Shown: one piece after another, positions 9,461 to 17,585 of the stretch
How the letters are laid out: every line of letters starts with the position of its first letter
How positions within the stretch are numbered: position 1 is the first letter of the stretch
NCBI RefSeq assembly: GCF_030519475.1
Contig: NZ_JAUMKD010000001.1
Span: forward strand, 310,001-374,000
DNA: 64,000 nt
Direction: 5' to 3'
Source of the DNA: Micromonospora sp. C28SCA-DRY-2
GTDB lineage: Bacteria; Actinomycetota; Actinomycetes; Mycobacteriales; Micromonosporaceae
Program-made: the position numbers and the translations under genes
The notes under the pieces: model-generated
What the model was told of the DNA's origin: nothing
Seen by the model: the letters and a program-made list of their open reading frames with translations, nothing else
The model's database searches: none

Positions 9461-10321
9461 TCAGTGGCGGAGGCCGAGGGCGGTCAGCACCTCGCGGGTG
9501 GTGGCGCGGATCGGGTCCAGGACGGTGTGGCGGAGCCAGCGGGTGGCCGGGGTGACGGTGGCCCGCCAGGCGGCGGCGAACGCCCGGCCCACCGGCACCA
9601 CGGCGTGCCGCCACAACCAGCCCGCCCCGCGCACGAACGGCCGCAGCGTTACGACGTACCCCCACCAGAGCAGCCGGCCGGCCGCCCACCAGGCCCAGCG
9701 GAGCGCGCCGAGCAGCACCCGGGCGACGGCCGCCGCGCCGCGCAGCAGCCACCGGCCGACGGCGGTCAGCCCGGCCAGCAGCCACCGGCCGAGCGGCGCG
9801 AGCCGGCGGGCCAGCCACGCCGCCGGCAGCCACACCAGGTGGTACCCCAACCAGGCCAGCGGCAGCCAGACCACCGTGCGCGCCAGCCAGGCGAGCCCGC
9901 GCCCCAACCAGACCAGCGGCACCCAGACCAGGATCCGGGCCAGCCAGGCCAGTCCCCGACCCAGCCAGACCAGCGGCAGCCAGATGAGGTTGCGGAACAG
10001 CCAGACCAGCGGCAGCCAGAGCGCGTGGTGCAGCAGCCACCGCAGCGGGCGCAGCAGCCACCGGTCGACGAAGCGGCCGACCGGGGCGAGCAGCCACCGG
10101 TGCAGCGCGGCCCCGACGGCGGCGACCAGTTCCCAGACCAGCCGGACCGGCAGCACCACGACCAGGGCGATCCCCCGGGCGACGGCGGCCACCAGCGGTG
10201 CGGGCGCGGCGGGCCGGATCGGCGGCCGGGGTGGTGCCGGGGTCCCGGACGGGACCGGCGACCGGGGCGGGACGGGGGCGTCGGACCGGACTGGCGACCG
10301 GGGCGGTGCGGGGTCGATCAC
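9461..10321 (-). CDS. Trp/Leu-rich tandem-repeat membrane-associated protein, unknown function
   Basis: 286 aa from GTG 10321. A Pro-rich N-terminus (about 1-43) precedes a hydrophobic stretch and then a block of internal repeats of the form WLPLVWLGRGLAWLAR, two of 19 residues and several of 12, with Trp at regular spacing and scattered Arg. The pattern suggests stacked amphipathic or membrane-lying helices rather than ordinary transmembrane helices. The antisense frame is also open, an expected effect of the repeat and high GC. No homologue is recognised, so the annotation rests on length, codon bias and the regular repeat. Confidence 0.65.
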   Translation of the reverse strand: MIDPAPPRSPVRSDAPVPPRSPVPSGTPAPPRPPIRPAAPAPLVAAVARGIALVVVLPVRLVWELVAAVGAALHRWLLAPVGRFVDRWLLRPLRWLLHHALWLPLVWLFRNLIWLPLVWLGRGLAWLARILVWVPLVWLGRGLAWLARTVVWLPLAWLGYHLVWLPAAWLARRLAPLGRWLLAGLTAVGRWLLRGAAAVARVLLGALRWAWWAAGRLLWWGYVVTLRPFVRGAGWLWRHAVVPVGRAFAAAWRATVTPATRWLRHTVLDPIRATTREVLTALGLRH

Positions 10322-10426
10322 CGGGTCACCGTAGCCAGCCGGGGCAACGGCCGCGGTCCCGGCTGGCGGGGCGATGGTCGGTCCGGGACGCGTCGACGCG
10401 GCCCGGACCGAGCACGGTGGTCACGG

Positions 10427-11554
10427 TTACAACGGCCGCCAGGCAGCCATGTCGTCCGGGGCGTCGACCAGCCGAACGGTCGCCGCGAGGGCGAGCGCCT
10501 TATCGCGTCCACCCAGGGCGTCGCGACCGGACACCGAATTCGAACTCACCTGGGCGACGCAGGTCGGGCAGGTACCCGGCACCTGGCCGACCCGGTACAC
10601 CCCGGGCCCTCCGGTCGTGCCGTCCACCCAGGCCGGCCGCCCGGCGACAGTGGTTTCGCCTCGCTTCATCGACGTGGGCAGGTCTCGCGATACTCCGATG
10701 CTCAGGTCCTCGTGGGCCTGTGGTGAATCCGGCTGGAAGGGCGCCAGGTAGCCCAGGTTCGCCGCCTCCCACCGCCCGTCGTAAACCGTGACGACGGCGC
10801 GGTGGAGCCGGGCACCGGCCGGCGGGGCGACGTCGAGGAACGGCAGGGTGACCCGGTACGGCTGCCAGACCATGCTCGCGGCGAACCGGCGGGCCACCCC
10901 CTCCGTTCCCTCGTCGCCCCGCACGGTGACGACGGCCCAGGCGTCCGGGGCGTACTGCCAGGACAGGCGGGTCTCCCGTTCGTCGGGGCTGGTGTGCAGG
11001 TAGGCCGGTGCGCCCTGCACCGGGTCGACCGGATTCCCGGGCAGCGGTGCCGGGGTGGGGCGCCGGGGTTCGGCGCGGGCGTCGGACTCGCGCATCGCAG
11101 CGAAGACGTCGACTCCGCGGGCTGCGATCTTGACGGTGACGACGCGGTCCAGCCTGACGAGCCCCTTCGACGGATCCTCTCCTGGCAGCAGGCTGGCCGC
11201 CGTCACCCACTGGGTACGGTGGTCCGTCGAGTAGGTCCGCAGTGGCAGGTCGTCCGGTATCCCGTCGAGCCGGAAGAGCCACTGCCCCGGGTCGAAGCGC
11301 TCCGGCGCCTCGGCCGGCGGACGGGAAGCCGGTGGGGCCGGGGGTGGCGTCGGGCGGGCGGCGTCGAGCAGGGCCGTGGCGCCGAGCAGGGCGAGCACGG
11401 TGACCACGGCGGCGGCCCCCGCGACGAGGCGTCGCCGACGGACGGCCCGTCTCCCCTCGGCCAGCAGCGGCTCCGGCAGCACCGTCGCGGCCGGCAACTC
11501 GTCGGCAGCGCGGAGCAGCAGGTCGCGGACCTCGCGCTCGTCGTCCCAGCTCAT
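10427..11554 (-). CDS. Single-pass membrane protein partnered with ECF sigma factor (possible anti-sigma or sensor)
   Basis: 375 aa. The N-terminal cytoplasmic part (MSWDDEREVRDLLLRAADELP) resembles the start of proteins co-encoded with SigE-family sigma factors. One transmembrane helix lies at about residues 38-60, followed by a Pro-rich hinge and a large extracytoplasmic domain. Two Cys (GTCPTC) lie near the C-terminus. Its ATG overlaps the sigma factor stop (ATGA), so both are made together. The anti-sigma role is inferred from this arrangement; a zinc-binding HxxxCxxC motif is not present. Confidence 0.85.
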   Translation of the reverse strand: MSWDDEREVRDLLLRAADELPAATVLPEPLLAEGRRAVRRRRLVAGAAAVVTVLALLGATALLDAARPTPPPAPPASRPPAEAPERFDPGQWLFRLDGIPDDLPLRTYSTDHRTQWVTAASLLPGEDPSKGLVRLDRVVTVKIAARGVDVFAAMRESDARAEPRRPTPAPLPGNPVDPVQGAPAYLHTSPDERETRLSWQYAPDAWAVVTVRGDEGTEGVARRFAASMVWQPYRVTLPFLDVAPPAGARLHRAVVTVYDGRWEAANLGYLAPFQPDSPQAHEDLSIGVSRDLPTSMKRGETTVAGRPAWVDGTTGGPGVYRVGQVPGTCPTCVAQVSSNSVSGRDALGGRDKALALAATVRLVDAPDDMAAWRPL

Positions 11555-12072
11555 CGGCGCACCTCCTTCGGATCCCCATCGGGCATCTGCCGGCGCAGCG
11601 CGGCCAGGCCGCGCGCCGTCTGACTCTTGACGTTGCCGGTCGAGCAGCCGAGCACCGCGGCGGTCTGTTCCACCGTCAGGTCGGCGTAGAACCGGAGCAC
11701 CAGGACCACCCGCTGGCCGGGCGGGACCGCCGCCAGCGCGGCGCGTACCGCCATGCCGTCCGCGACCGTGTCCCCCTCGTCCGGCGGCCCGGTCCCCGCC
11801 GGTGGTTCCGGCGCGCGGTCGAACAGGTACACCCCGCGCCACCGGGACCGGCGCTCCTGCCGGAAGGCGTTCACCAGCATCCGGTGCACGTAGGCGCCCA
11901 GGTCGTCGGCGTCCCGCACCCGGTGCCACTTCACGTAGAGCTGGACGAGCGTCTGCTGCACCACGTCGTCGGCGCGGTCGCCGTCGCCGGTCAGCAGGTA
12001 CGCGGTGCGCCGCAGCTTCGGGGTGGCCCCGGTGACGAACTCGACGTACTCCTGCCGCTGTGTCGCCTGCAT
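11551..12072 (-). CDS. SigE-family ECF RNA polymerase sigma factor
   Basis: 173-aa sigma-70 ECF protein with region 2 (RRTAYLLTGDGDRADDVVQQTLVQLY) and region 4 (PPGQRVVLVLRFYADLTVEQTAAVLG, then GNVKSQTARGLA). The length is normal for the actinobacterial SigE family. A purine-rich ribosome site (GGGGAG) precedes the ATG. It is the promoter-proximal gene of a two-gene operon with the membrane protein that follows, which probably controls its activity. Confidence 0.93.
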   Translation of the reverse strand: MQATQRQEYVEFVTGATPKLRRTAYLLTGDGDRADDVVQQTLVQLYVKWHRVRDADDLGAYVHRMLVNAFRQERRSRWRGVYLFDRAPEPPAGTGPPDEGDTVADGMAVRAALAAVPPGQRVVLVLRFYADLTVEQTAAVLGCSTGNVKSQTARGLAALRRQMPDGDPKEVRR

Positions 12073-12169
12073 CGGCCACTCCCCGCTCCGGTCCGCGCGA
12101 CTTCACCCGTACCGATGAGCGCCGGAGCGGAAAGGGTTGCACGCCCGCGCGGTCGATTTCGCGGACCGG

Positions 12170-12964
12170 TCAGCCCGGGGTCAGGTCCACCTCGGCGACG
12201 AGCGGGTAGTGGTCGGAGGCGTACTCCGTCTCGCCGCCGCGGAGCACCCGGCAGTCCCGCACCCGGGCGGCCAGCGCCGGCGTGCCGAGCAGGTAGTCCA
12301 GCCGCATCCCGGAGAACTCGCCGCCGCCGTGCCGGGTGGGCACGGTCAGCCCCTCGTCCGGCGTCCCGGCCGGGTACAGGTCGACCAGGCCCGCTTCCAG
12401 CAGCCGGGCCACCGCCCGGCTGTCCACGGTCCGCCCGTCCCGGCGCAGGTGCCGGCGGCGGTACGGCGGGGCGAGCCGGGCGATCCGGTCGGTGTGGTCG
12501 GTGACCGGGTCGAGGGTGTTCAGGTCGCCGGCCAGCAGTGCCAGCTCGCCCGGCGCCCGGCGCAGCGCGGTCGCCGCCCAGCCCGCCTCGACCAGCCGCC
12601 GGGTGCCCGAGTACGGATGCAGGTGGGTGCTCAGCACGGTGAGCGGGCCGGCTCCGGTGGCCAGCACCACCCGCTGGGCGGCGTGGTGGAACGGCCGGCG
12701 CAGCGGACCGGCGCCCACCACCCGCCACGGCGGGCGGACCAGCACCGCGACCGGCTGCCCGAAGCAGGAGCGGGCCAGGTGGCCGCGCATCCCGAGCCGG
12801 GCGGCGAACCCGGCCAGCGCCCCGCCGTCGAAACCGCGCAGCTCCTGCACCGCGAGGACGTCCGGCCGCTGCCCGGCGACCACCCGCGACACCTGGTCCC
12901 GCCGGTCGGGGCCGCCCCGGTCCCGGCCGCCGGTGCGGATGTTCCAGGTCATCACCCGCAGCAC
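12170..12964 (-). CDS. Endonuclease/exonuclease/phosphatase family hydrolase
   Basis: 264-aa EEP-fold protein. Metal and catalytic motifs are in order: MTWNIRT (Asn), QELRGF (Glu), THLHPYSG (His), AGDLNTLDP (Asp-Asn), and SDHYPLVAEV (Asp-His) near the C-terminus. Such enzymes cleave phosphodiester or phosphomonoester bonds in nucleic acids or lipid headgroups. It has no signal peptide. It starts 7 bp after the tandem PAP2 gene on the same strand, suggesting co-transcription and perhaps a shared role in phospholipid-type substrates, which is inference. Confidence 0.9.
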   Translation of the reverse strand: MLRVMTWNIRTGGRDRGGPDRRDQVSRVVAGQRPDVLAVQELRGFDGGALAGFAARLGMRGHLARSCFGQPVAVLVRPPWRVVGAGPLRRPFHHAAQRVVLATGAGPLTVLSTHLHPYSGTRRLVEAGWAATALRRAPGELALLAGDLNTLDPVTDHTDRIARLAPPYRRRHLRRDGRTVDSRAVARLLEAGLVDLYPAGTPDEGLTVPTRHGGGEFSGMRLDYLLGTPALAARVRDCRVLRGGETEYASDHYPLVAEVDLTPG

Positions 12965-12971
12965 GGGCCGC

Positions 12972-14462
12972 TCACTCCACCCGGGCGGCCTTGGCCAGCT
13001 CGTCGTCGAGGGTGCGCACGTCCTCGGACTCGATGCTCGGCCGGTTGCCCTCGCGCAGGTCCTCGTTCGGCCGGACGACCCAGTACAGCAGCCCGATCCA
13101 GAGTGTGGTGAGCATGATCGCGCCCATGAAGTCGGTCGGGTGGTGCATGCCCCGGTACATCCGGGAGACCGCCACCCCGACCGGCATGACCACCGCCAGC
13201 GCCACGAAGATCCACCGCCACCAGCGGTCAGTACGCGGGAAGACGATCAGCGTGATCGCGATCCAGACGCAGAGCGTGGCCGCGATGTGCCCGGACGGGA
13301 AGGACGAGGTGGGCATCGGCCCGTCCAGGTTCCCCACCGGCGGGCGCGGCCGGTCCACCGCGGCGGCCGCGGCGAGGAAGAGGCTCAGCTCGCCGAACAT
13401 GGTCAGCGCCACGAACAGCACCGGTCGCCAGCGCCGCCACACGGCCAGCACCAGCGGGCAGAAGACCAGCGAGATGAGCAGGATGGCGTGGGTGTCGCCG
13501 GCCTTGCTCCACCACCAGCTGACGTCGTCCCGGCCCGGCGTGCGGTGCTCGGCGAACCACCGCGGCACGTCGGTGTCCAGGGTGGCGAAGAAGGTCCCGC
13601 CGGCGTGGTAGCTGACGAACATGCCGAAGCCGTAGAGGGCGCCGAGCACCAGCACCCAGCCGACGATCAGCTCGAACACGGCGGCCCGGGGGTGCGGCAG
13701 CAGGTGCGCCTCGTCCGGGGCGGGGGCCACGTCGTGCGCGGCCTCCGGCTCCAGCCCCTCGGTGATCGGCGGCACCGGCCGGCCGCGCTCCAGCCGCCAC
13801 AACCGGAAGGCGTACGCGGTGACGCCGAGCCAGGCGGCGCCGAGCAGCCAGGCGCCCAGCACGTCGGAGACGAAGTGCACGCCGAGCGCGATCCGGGTCA
13901 GGCCGATCAGGGTCACCACGGCGGCGACCAGGGCGATCGCCGGCTTGCGCCAGCGGCGCGACATGGCGGGCAGGAAGACCAGCAGCAGCGCCCCGTAGGC
14001 GACCATCGAGCCGAGCGCGTGCCCGCTGGGGAAGCTGTCCCCGGCGTAGCTGCCGATCGGCACCTCCACCTCGGGGCGCAGCCGGTCGACCAGCGTCTTC
14101 AGCGCCGGGTCGAGGATCAGCGCGCCGAGGCCGGTGACGATCAGGAAGACCGCGAGCCGGCCCTGCCGGCGGATCAGCAGGCCGATCACGGCGACCGACA
14201 CCAGCCAGATGATGACCGCCCGGCCACCGAGGTCGGTGAGCGCGTTGAGCACGGTGACCAGCGGCCCGTGCGGGGCGACCAGGTCGTTGAGCCAGGCGGC
14301 CACGCCGTGGTCGACGTCGTAGAGCGGCGTCCACCGCACCCGGACCAGGACCAGCAGGATCCCGAAGCCGACCCCGGCCCCGAGCACCAGCGCCAGGCCG
14401 GCGAGGGTGCGTTCGGTGAAATGACCCAGGGGTCGTCGCAACGCCTCTCGGACCGTGGTCAC
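12972..14462 (-). CDS. Membrane phosphatase with two PAP2 domains
   Basis: 496 aa, integral membrane. The first PAP2 domain has the full acid-phosphatase signature: KTLVDRLRP, SFPSGH and RIALGVHFVSD. The second has PSGH and RGMHHPTD, but the first motif reads AAAAAVDRPRP with no Lys at the expected position, so that half may be altered in activity or specificity. A polar linker of about 60 residues joins the halves. PAP2 enzymes dephosphorylate lipid phosphates such as undecaprenyl or phosphatidic acid derivatives. The gene leads into the EEP hydrolase gene. Confidence 0.92.
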   Translation of the reverse strand: MTTVREALRRPLGHFTERTLAGLALVLGAGVGFGILLVLVRVRWTPLYDVDHGVAAWLNDLVAPHGPLVTVLNALTDLGGRAVIIWLVSVAVIGLLIRRQGRLAVFLIVTGLGALILDPALKTLVDRLRPEVEVPIGSYAGDSFPSGHALGSMVAYGALLLVFLPAMSRRWRKPAIALVAAVVTLIGLTRIALGVHFVSDVLGAWLLGAAWLGVTAYAFRLWRLERGRPVPPITEGLEPEAAHDVAPAPDEAHLLPHPRAAVFELIVGWVLVLGALYGFGMFVSYHAGGTFFATLDTDVPRWFAEHRTPGRDDVSWWWSKAGDTHAILLISLVFCPLVLAVWRRWRPVLFVALTMFGELSLFLAAAAAVDRPRPPVGNLDGPMPTSSFPSGHIAATLCVWIAITLIVFPRTDRWWRWIFVALAVVMPVGVAVSRMYRGMHHPTDFMGAIMLTTLWIGLLYWVVRPNEDLREGNRPSIESEDVRTLDDELAKAARVE

Positions 14463-14540
14463 GGCAGCCTCCCTTTCGCCTTCGGCGTGCCGCTTGTACC
14501 CGATCGGCGATTCCCGTACACCGGGCCGGGCCGGGGCCCG

Positions 14541-15542
14541 CTAGAGCGAGGTCATCTCGCCGGTGTCGAAGACCTCGTCCCGCTCGGACTCGGGCTCCCA
14601 CAGGTCGGGCTGGGCCGGCTCCTGCACCCCGATCCGCACCGCCTCGAGCTGGGCGGCGAAGGCCAGCCCGCCGAAGAGCGCCATCCCGGTGAGGTTGGCC
14701 CAGAGCAGCAGGGCCATCATCCCGGTCAGCGCTCCGTACGTCTGGCCGAACCCGTCGCTGTACGCCACGTAGGCGGCGAGCAGCAGGCTGGCCAGCCACC
14801 ACAGCGCGGTGGCGATGGCGGCGCCGAAGATCAGCCAGGACAGTCCCGGCTGCTTGCGCCGGGGCGCGTGCCGGAACAGCACGGCGACGGCCAGCACGGT
14901 CAGGCCGAGGCTCAGCGGCCAGCGGATCACGTCCCAGAAGCCGTGGACGAACTCGCCCCACTCGTAGTGCCGCTGCACGGAGTCGCCCATCGGACCGCCG
15001 CCGACCAGGATCAGGAAGCCGGTGAGCGCCGGCACGCCGGCGGTCAGCGCGAGGACGGCGGCGCGCACGTACTTCCACAGCGCCGGGCGGTCCCGCTCCA
15101 CGCCGTAGATCCGGTTGGCGCCCCGCTCGATCTGGGCCATGGTGCTGGTCAGCGCCACCAGGCCGGTCAGCAGACCGAGGCTGAGCGCCAGCTCACCGGC
15201 GCGTTCGGTGCTCTCCCGCTCACCCAGCAGTTCGGCCACCATCGGCTCGCTGGCGCCCGGGGTGAGCGCCAGGACGGTGTCCGCGACGACCTGCCCGCCC
15301 TCCTCCACGCCGAGTTCGCTGATCAGGCCGGTCAAAGCAATCATGAACGGCACCACGGCGAGGCAGAGTTGCAGCGCGAAGGCGCGCGAGTGGCTGAACC
15401 CGTCGCCGTAGCGGAACCGGATGAAGGCGTCCCGCAGCAGGTGCCAGCCACCCTCCCGGCGCAGGGTGTGCCAGGCGTCGTCGGCGGAGAGCTCCTCGTC
15501 GGCCATCAGCCGGGTCTCCGGCACCATCCGGGTGCTACTCAC
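14541..15542 (-). CDS. YihY/BrkB-family inner-membrane protein
   Basis: 333 aa with about six transmembrane helices and the family's conserved regions (DAFIRFRYGDGFSHSRAFALQLCLAVVP split across helix 1, and FGQTYGALTGMMALLLWANLTG near helix 5-6). Biochemical function is not settled; the old name ribonuclease BN is wrong for this family. The GTG at 15542 has GAGGAGG six bases upstream and overlaps the stop of the lipid kinase by 8 nt, so the pair is translationally coupled. The C-terminal tail is acidic and cytoplasmic. Confidence 0.92.
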   Translation of the reverse strand: MSSTRMVPETRLMADEELSADDAWHTLRREGGWHLLRDAFIRFRYGDGFSHSRAFALQLCLAVVPFMIALTGLISELGVEEGGQVVADTVLALTPGASEPMVAELLGERESTERAGELALSLGLLTGLVALTSTMAQIERGANRIYGVERDRPALWKYVRAAVLALTAGVPALTGFLILVGGGPMGDSVQRHYEWGEFVHGFWDVIRWPLSLGLTVLAVAVLFRHAPRRKQPGLSWLIFGAAIATALWWLASLLLAAYVAYSDGFGQTYGALTGMMALLLWANLTGMALFGGLAFAAQLEAVRIGVQEPAQPDLWEPESERDEVFDTGEMTSL

Positions 15543-16536
15543 GGCGGGCCTCCTCGATGAGCTGCTCGCCCCGCTCGGCCGCGGCGTCGACGTCCACCGT
15601 CAGGTCGCGTGCCCGCTCCGGCTGCGGTACGCACAGCCAGAGCGCCCGGCGGCGGATCTCCGCCTTCAGCGTGCGGCCGGGGGCGATCAGGTCGCCGTCG
15701 AGTTCCCGGGGCTGGGCCCGGTTGCTGGTGATCTCCACCCGCCGGCAGCGGAAGACCTCCATCCGGGGTACCCGGTCCTGCCGGCGCAGCACGGCCCAGC
15801 CGAGCGCGAGCCAGTGCCGCAGGGTACGCGGGGTGAGCACGGCGACGTCGAGGTAGCCGTCGTCCGGCTCGGCCTCGGTCAGCAGGGTCAGCCCGCCCTG
15901 GAGCCGGCCGACGTTGGCGACCAGCACCGACCGGGCCCGCCGGCGCAGCGGCGGCTGGTCGTCGAGGCTGATCGAGACCCGCATCGGCCGGTCCCGCAGG
16001 TGCCGGGCGGCCCCCACCACGTACGCCGGCCAGCCGATCCGCGCCTTGGTGGTCTCGCTGGTCGCGGCGAGCATCTGGGCGTCGAAGCCCATCCCCGCCA
16101 TCACGGTGAAGTAGTGGTCCTCGACCGCGCCGACGTCGAGCAGCCGCCGGCCGCGCTCGACGGCCACCTCGATGCCGGCGGCCAGGTCGGTGGAGAGGCC
16201 GAGGTTGGCGGCGAGCAGGTTGCCGGTGCCCTGGGGCAGCACCGCCAGCGCCACGTCGGTGCCGACCAGCCCGCGGACGCAGGACATCACGGTGCCGTCG
16301 CCGCCGCAGGCGAAGACCACCTCGACACCGGCCTTGACCGCCTGCTCGGTCTGGCCCCGGCCCGGGTCCTCGACGGTGGTCTCGTACCACAGCGGCTCCG
16401 GCCAGCCGGCCGCGGCGAGCGCGTCGTTGACGGTGCTCCGCAGCTCGTCGAGGTCGGCCACCTTGACCGGGTTGACCACCACGGCGGAGCGCGGCCCGCC
16501 GGCGCCCGCCGGTCGGCTCTCCTGTCCAGCATCCAC
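15535..16536 (-). CDS. Diacylglycerol/lipid kinase family protein (DgkB/YegS-like)
   Basis: 333 aa. The ATP-binding motif VFACGGDGTVMSC and the PQGTGNLLAANLG segment identify the DAGK catalytic family; the C-terminal beta-domain contains LDGDLI. It would phosphorylate diacylglycerol or a related lipid at the membrane face. Start GTG 16536 is chosen because a TAnnnT-like hexamer (CACACT) lies just upstream, suggesting a leaderless message; GTG 16554 is an alternative. It overlaps the BrkB gene downstream by 8 nt. Confidence 0.9.
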   Translation of the reverse strand: MDAGQESRPAGAGGPRSAVVVNPVKVADLDELRSTVNDALAAAGWPEPLWYETTVEDPGRGQTEQAVKAGVEVVFACGGDGTVMSCVRGLVGTDVALAVLPQGTGNLLAANLGLSTDLAAGIEVAVERGRRLLDVGAVEDHYFTVMAGMGFDAQMLAATSETTKARIGWPAYVVGAARHLRDRPMRVSISLDDQPPLRRRARSVLVANVGRLQGGLTLLTEAEPDDGYLDVAVLTPRTLRHWLALGWAVLRRQDRVPRMEVFRCRRVEITSNRAQPRELDGDLIAPGRTLKAEIRRRALWLCVPQPERARDLTVDVDAAAERGEQLIEEARRE

Positions 16537-16661
16537 GGCGTCAGTGTGCAGCACCGGGGGGCGTTCAGCGAGCCCACGGCGACCGCCCGTTGGCAGTGCC
16601 ACAGACAGGTTTGCCGGCGCGGCCCGCCGACCGGCGGGCCGCGGCTCGGCCGAGCGGCGGG

Positions 16662-17237
16662 TCAGGCCGCGGTACGGAGCGCGACCTCCACCCGGCGGCG
16701 CAGGTCGGCGAGGTCGAGCCCGGCCTCGGTGAGCACCAGCGCGGCCAGCCCGTGCCCCTCGCGCAGCAGCCCGAGCAGGATGTGCTCGGTGCCGATGTGG
16801 TTGTGCCGCAGCCGGATCGCCTCGCGCAGGGACAGCTCCAGCACCTTCTTGGCGCGGGGCGAGAACGGGCCGCCCGCGTACCGCCGGCGCCACCAGCGGC
16901 GCGGGGCCGGCGCCGCCTCGCGGAGCGCGTCCGGGCCGAACGACTCCTCGATCCGGGCCACGATGGCGGCCAGGTCGATGCCGATCTCCCGCAGCGCCGC
17001 GGCGTCGGCGTCGGCGAGGCCGGTGGCCCCGTGCGCGGTGTGCCGGTGGATCCGCTCCCGCAGGTCGTCGCCGCGGACGCCGGCCTCGGCGAGCACCCGC
17101 GCGGCGAGGCTGTCGCCGTCGGCGAGCAGTGCGAGGAGCAGGTGCTCGGTGCCGACCGGCCGCTGGCCCTCGCTGCGGGCCTCCTCGCGGGCCTGCCGCA
17201 CCACGGTGCGGGCGCGGTCGGTGAACCGCTCGAACAT
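16662..17237 (-). CDS. Clp N-terminal-domain protein (ClpC-like adaptor without ATPase)
   Basis: 191 aa, starting MFERFTDRAR exactly like ClpC. Two Clp-N repeats are visible (VGTEHLLLALL near residue 30 and IGTEHILLGLL near 150), but there is no AAA+ domain, so the protein is a stand-alone substrate- or adaptor-binding module. It overlaps the stop of the small HTH protein (TGATG). The HTH plus Clp-N gene pair is a recurrent actinobacterial arrangement. A role in sequestering or delivering proteins to Clp protease, or in controlling the HTH partner, is inference. Confidence 0.9.
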   Translation of the reverse strand: MFERFTDRARTVVRQAREEARSEGQRPVGTEHLLLALLADGDSLAARVLAEAGVRGDDLRERIHRHTAHGATGLADADAAALREIGIDLAAIVARIEESFGPDALREAAPAPRRWWRRRYAGGPFSPRAKKVLELSLREAIRLRHNHIGTEHILLGLLREGHGLAALVLTEAGLDLADLRRRVEVALRTAA

Positions 17238-17473
17238 CACGCCTCCCAGGATTGTCCGACCGCCGGTCGACCGGCGTGCTTCTTGTGGACCGCCTGCCGG
17301 CTGACCTCGAGCGCGTCGGCGATCTCCTGCCAGGACCAGCCCTGTCGACGGGCGTTGTCCACCTGGACCACCTCAAGCCGCTCGAGCAGCCGGCGCAGCG
17401 CGCGGACGGCGCGCAGGCCGACCCGGGGGTCGGTGCTGCCCGCGGCCGCCGCGAGTTCCGTCGCCTGACTCAT
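17237..17473 (-). CDS. Small helix-turn-helix transcriptional regulator
   Basis: 78-aa DNA-binding protein. A helical N-terminal half (RAVRALRRLLERLEVVQVDNARR) is followed by a sigma-4-like HTH (SWQEIADALEVSRQAVHKKH). It is translationally coupled to the Clp-N gene. Two GTCAAC-N4-GTTGAC palindromes lie directly upstream over its own promoter, so autoregulation is likely. The predicted -10 (TAAGTT at 17480-17485) ends six bases before the ATG, indicating a leaderless transcript. Confidence 0.9.
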   Translation of the reverse strand: MSQATELAAAAGSTDPRVGLRAVRALRRLLERLEVVQVDNARRQGWSWQEIADALEVSRQAVHKKHAGRPAVGQSWEA

Positions 17474-17476
17474 GCC

Positions 17477-17520
17477 GTCAACTTACGTTGACACAGGAGG
17501 AGTTGTCAACCCTTGTTGAC
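17477..17520. promoter_or_regulatory. Two palindromic operators over the HTH/Clp-N promoter
   Basis: GTCAAC-TTAC-GTTGAC (17477-17492) and GTCAAC-CCTT-GTTGAC (17505-17520) are perfect 6+6 inverted repeats whose starts are 28 bp apart. On the minus strand a -35 TTGACA (17504-17509) and -10 TAAGTT (17480-17485) with an 18-bp spacer lie within them, so binding would cover the promoter. Both sites also contain a rightward TTGACA that could serve the divergent PP2C gene. Confidence 0.8.
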
Positions 17521-17585
17521 ACGCGAGCCGCCCTCGGCCGGTGCTACGGTCCGCGCGTGTCCGCCGCAGCCCTTCCCGTCCGCCC

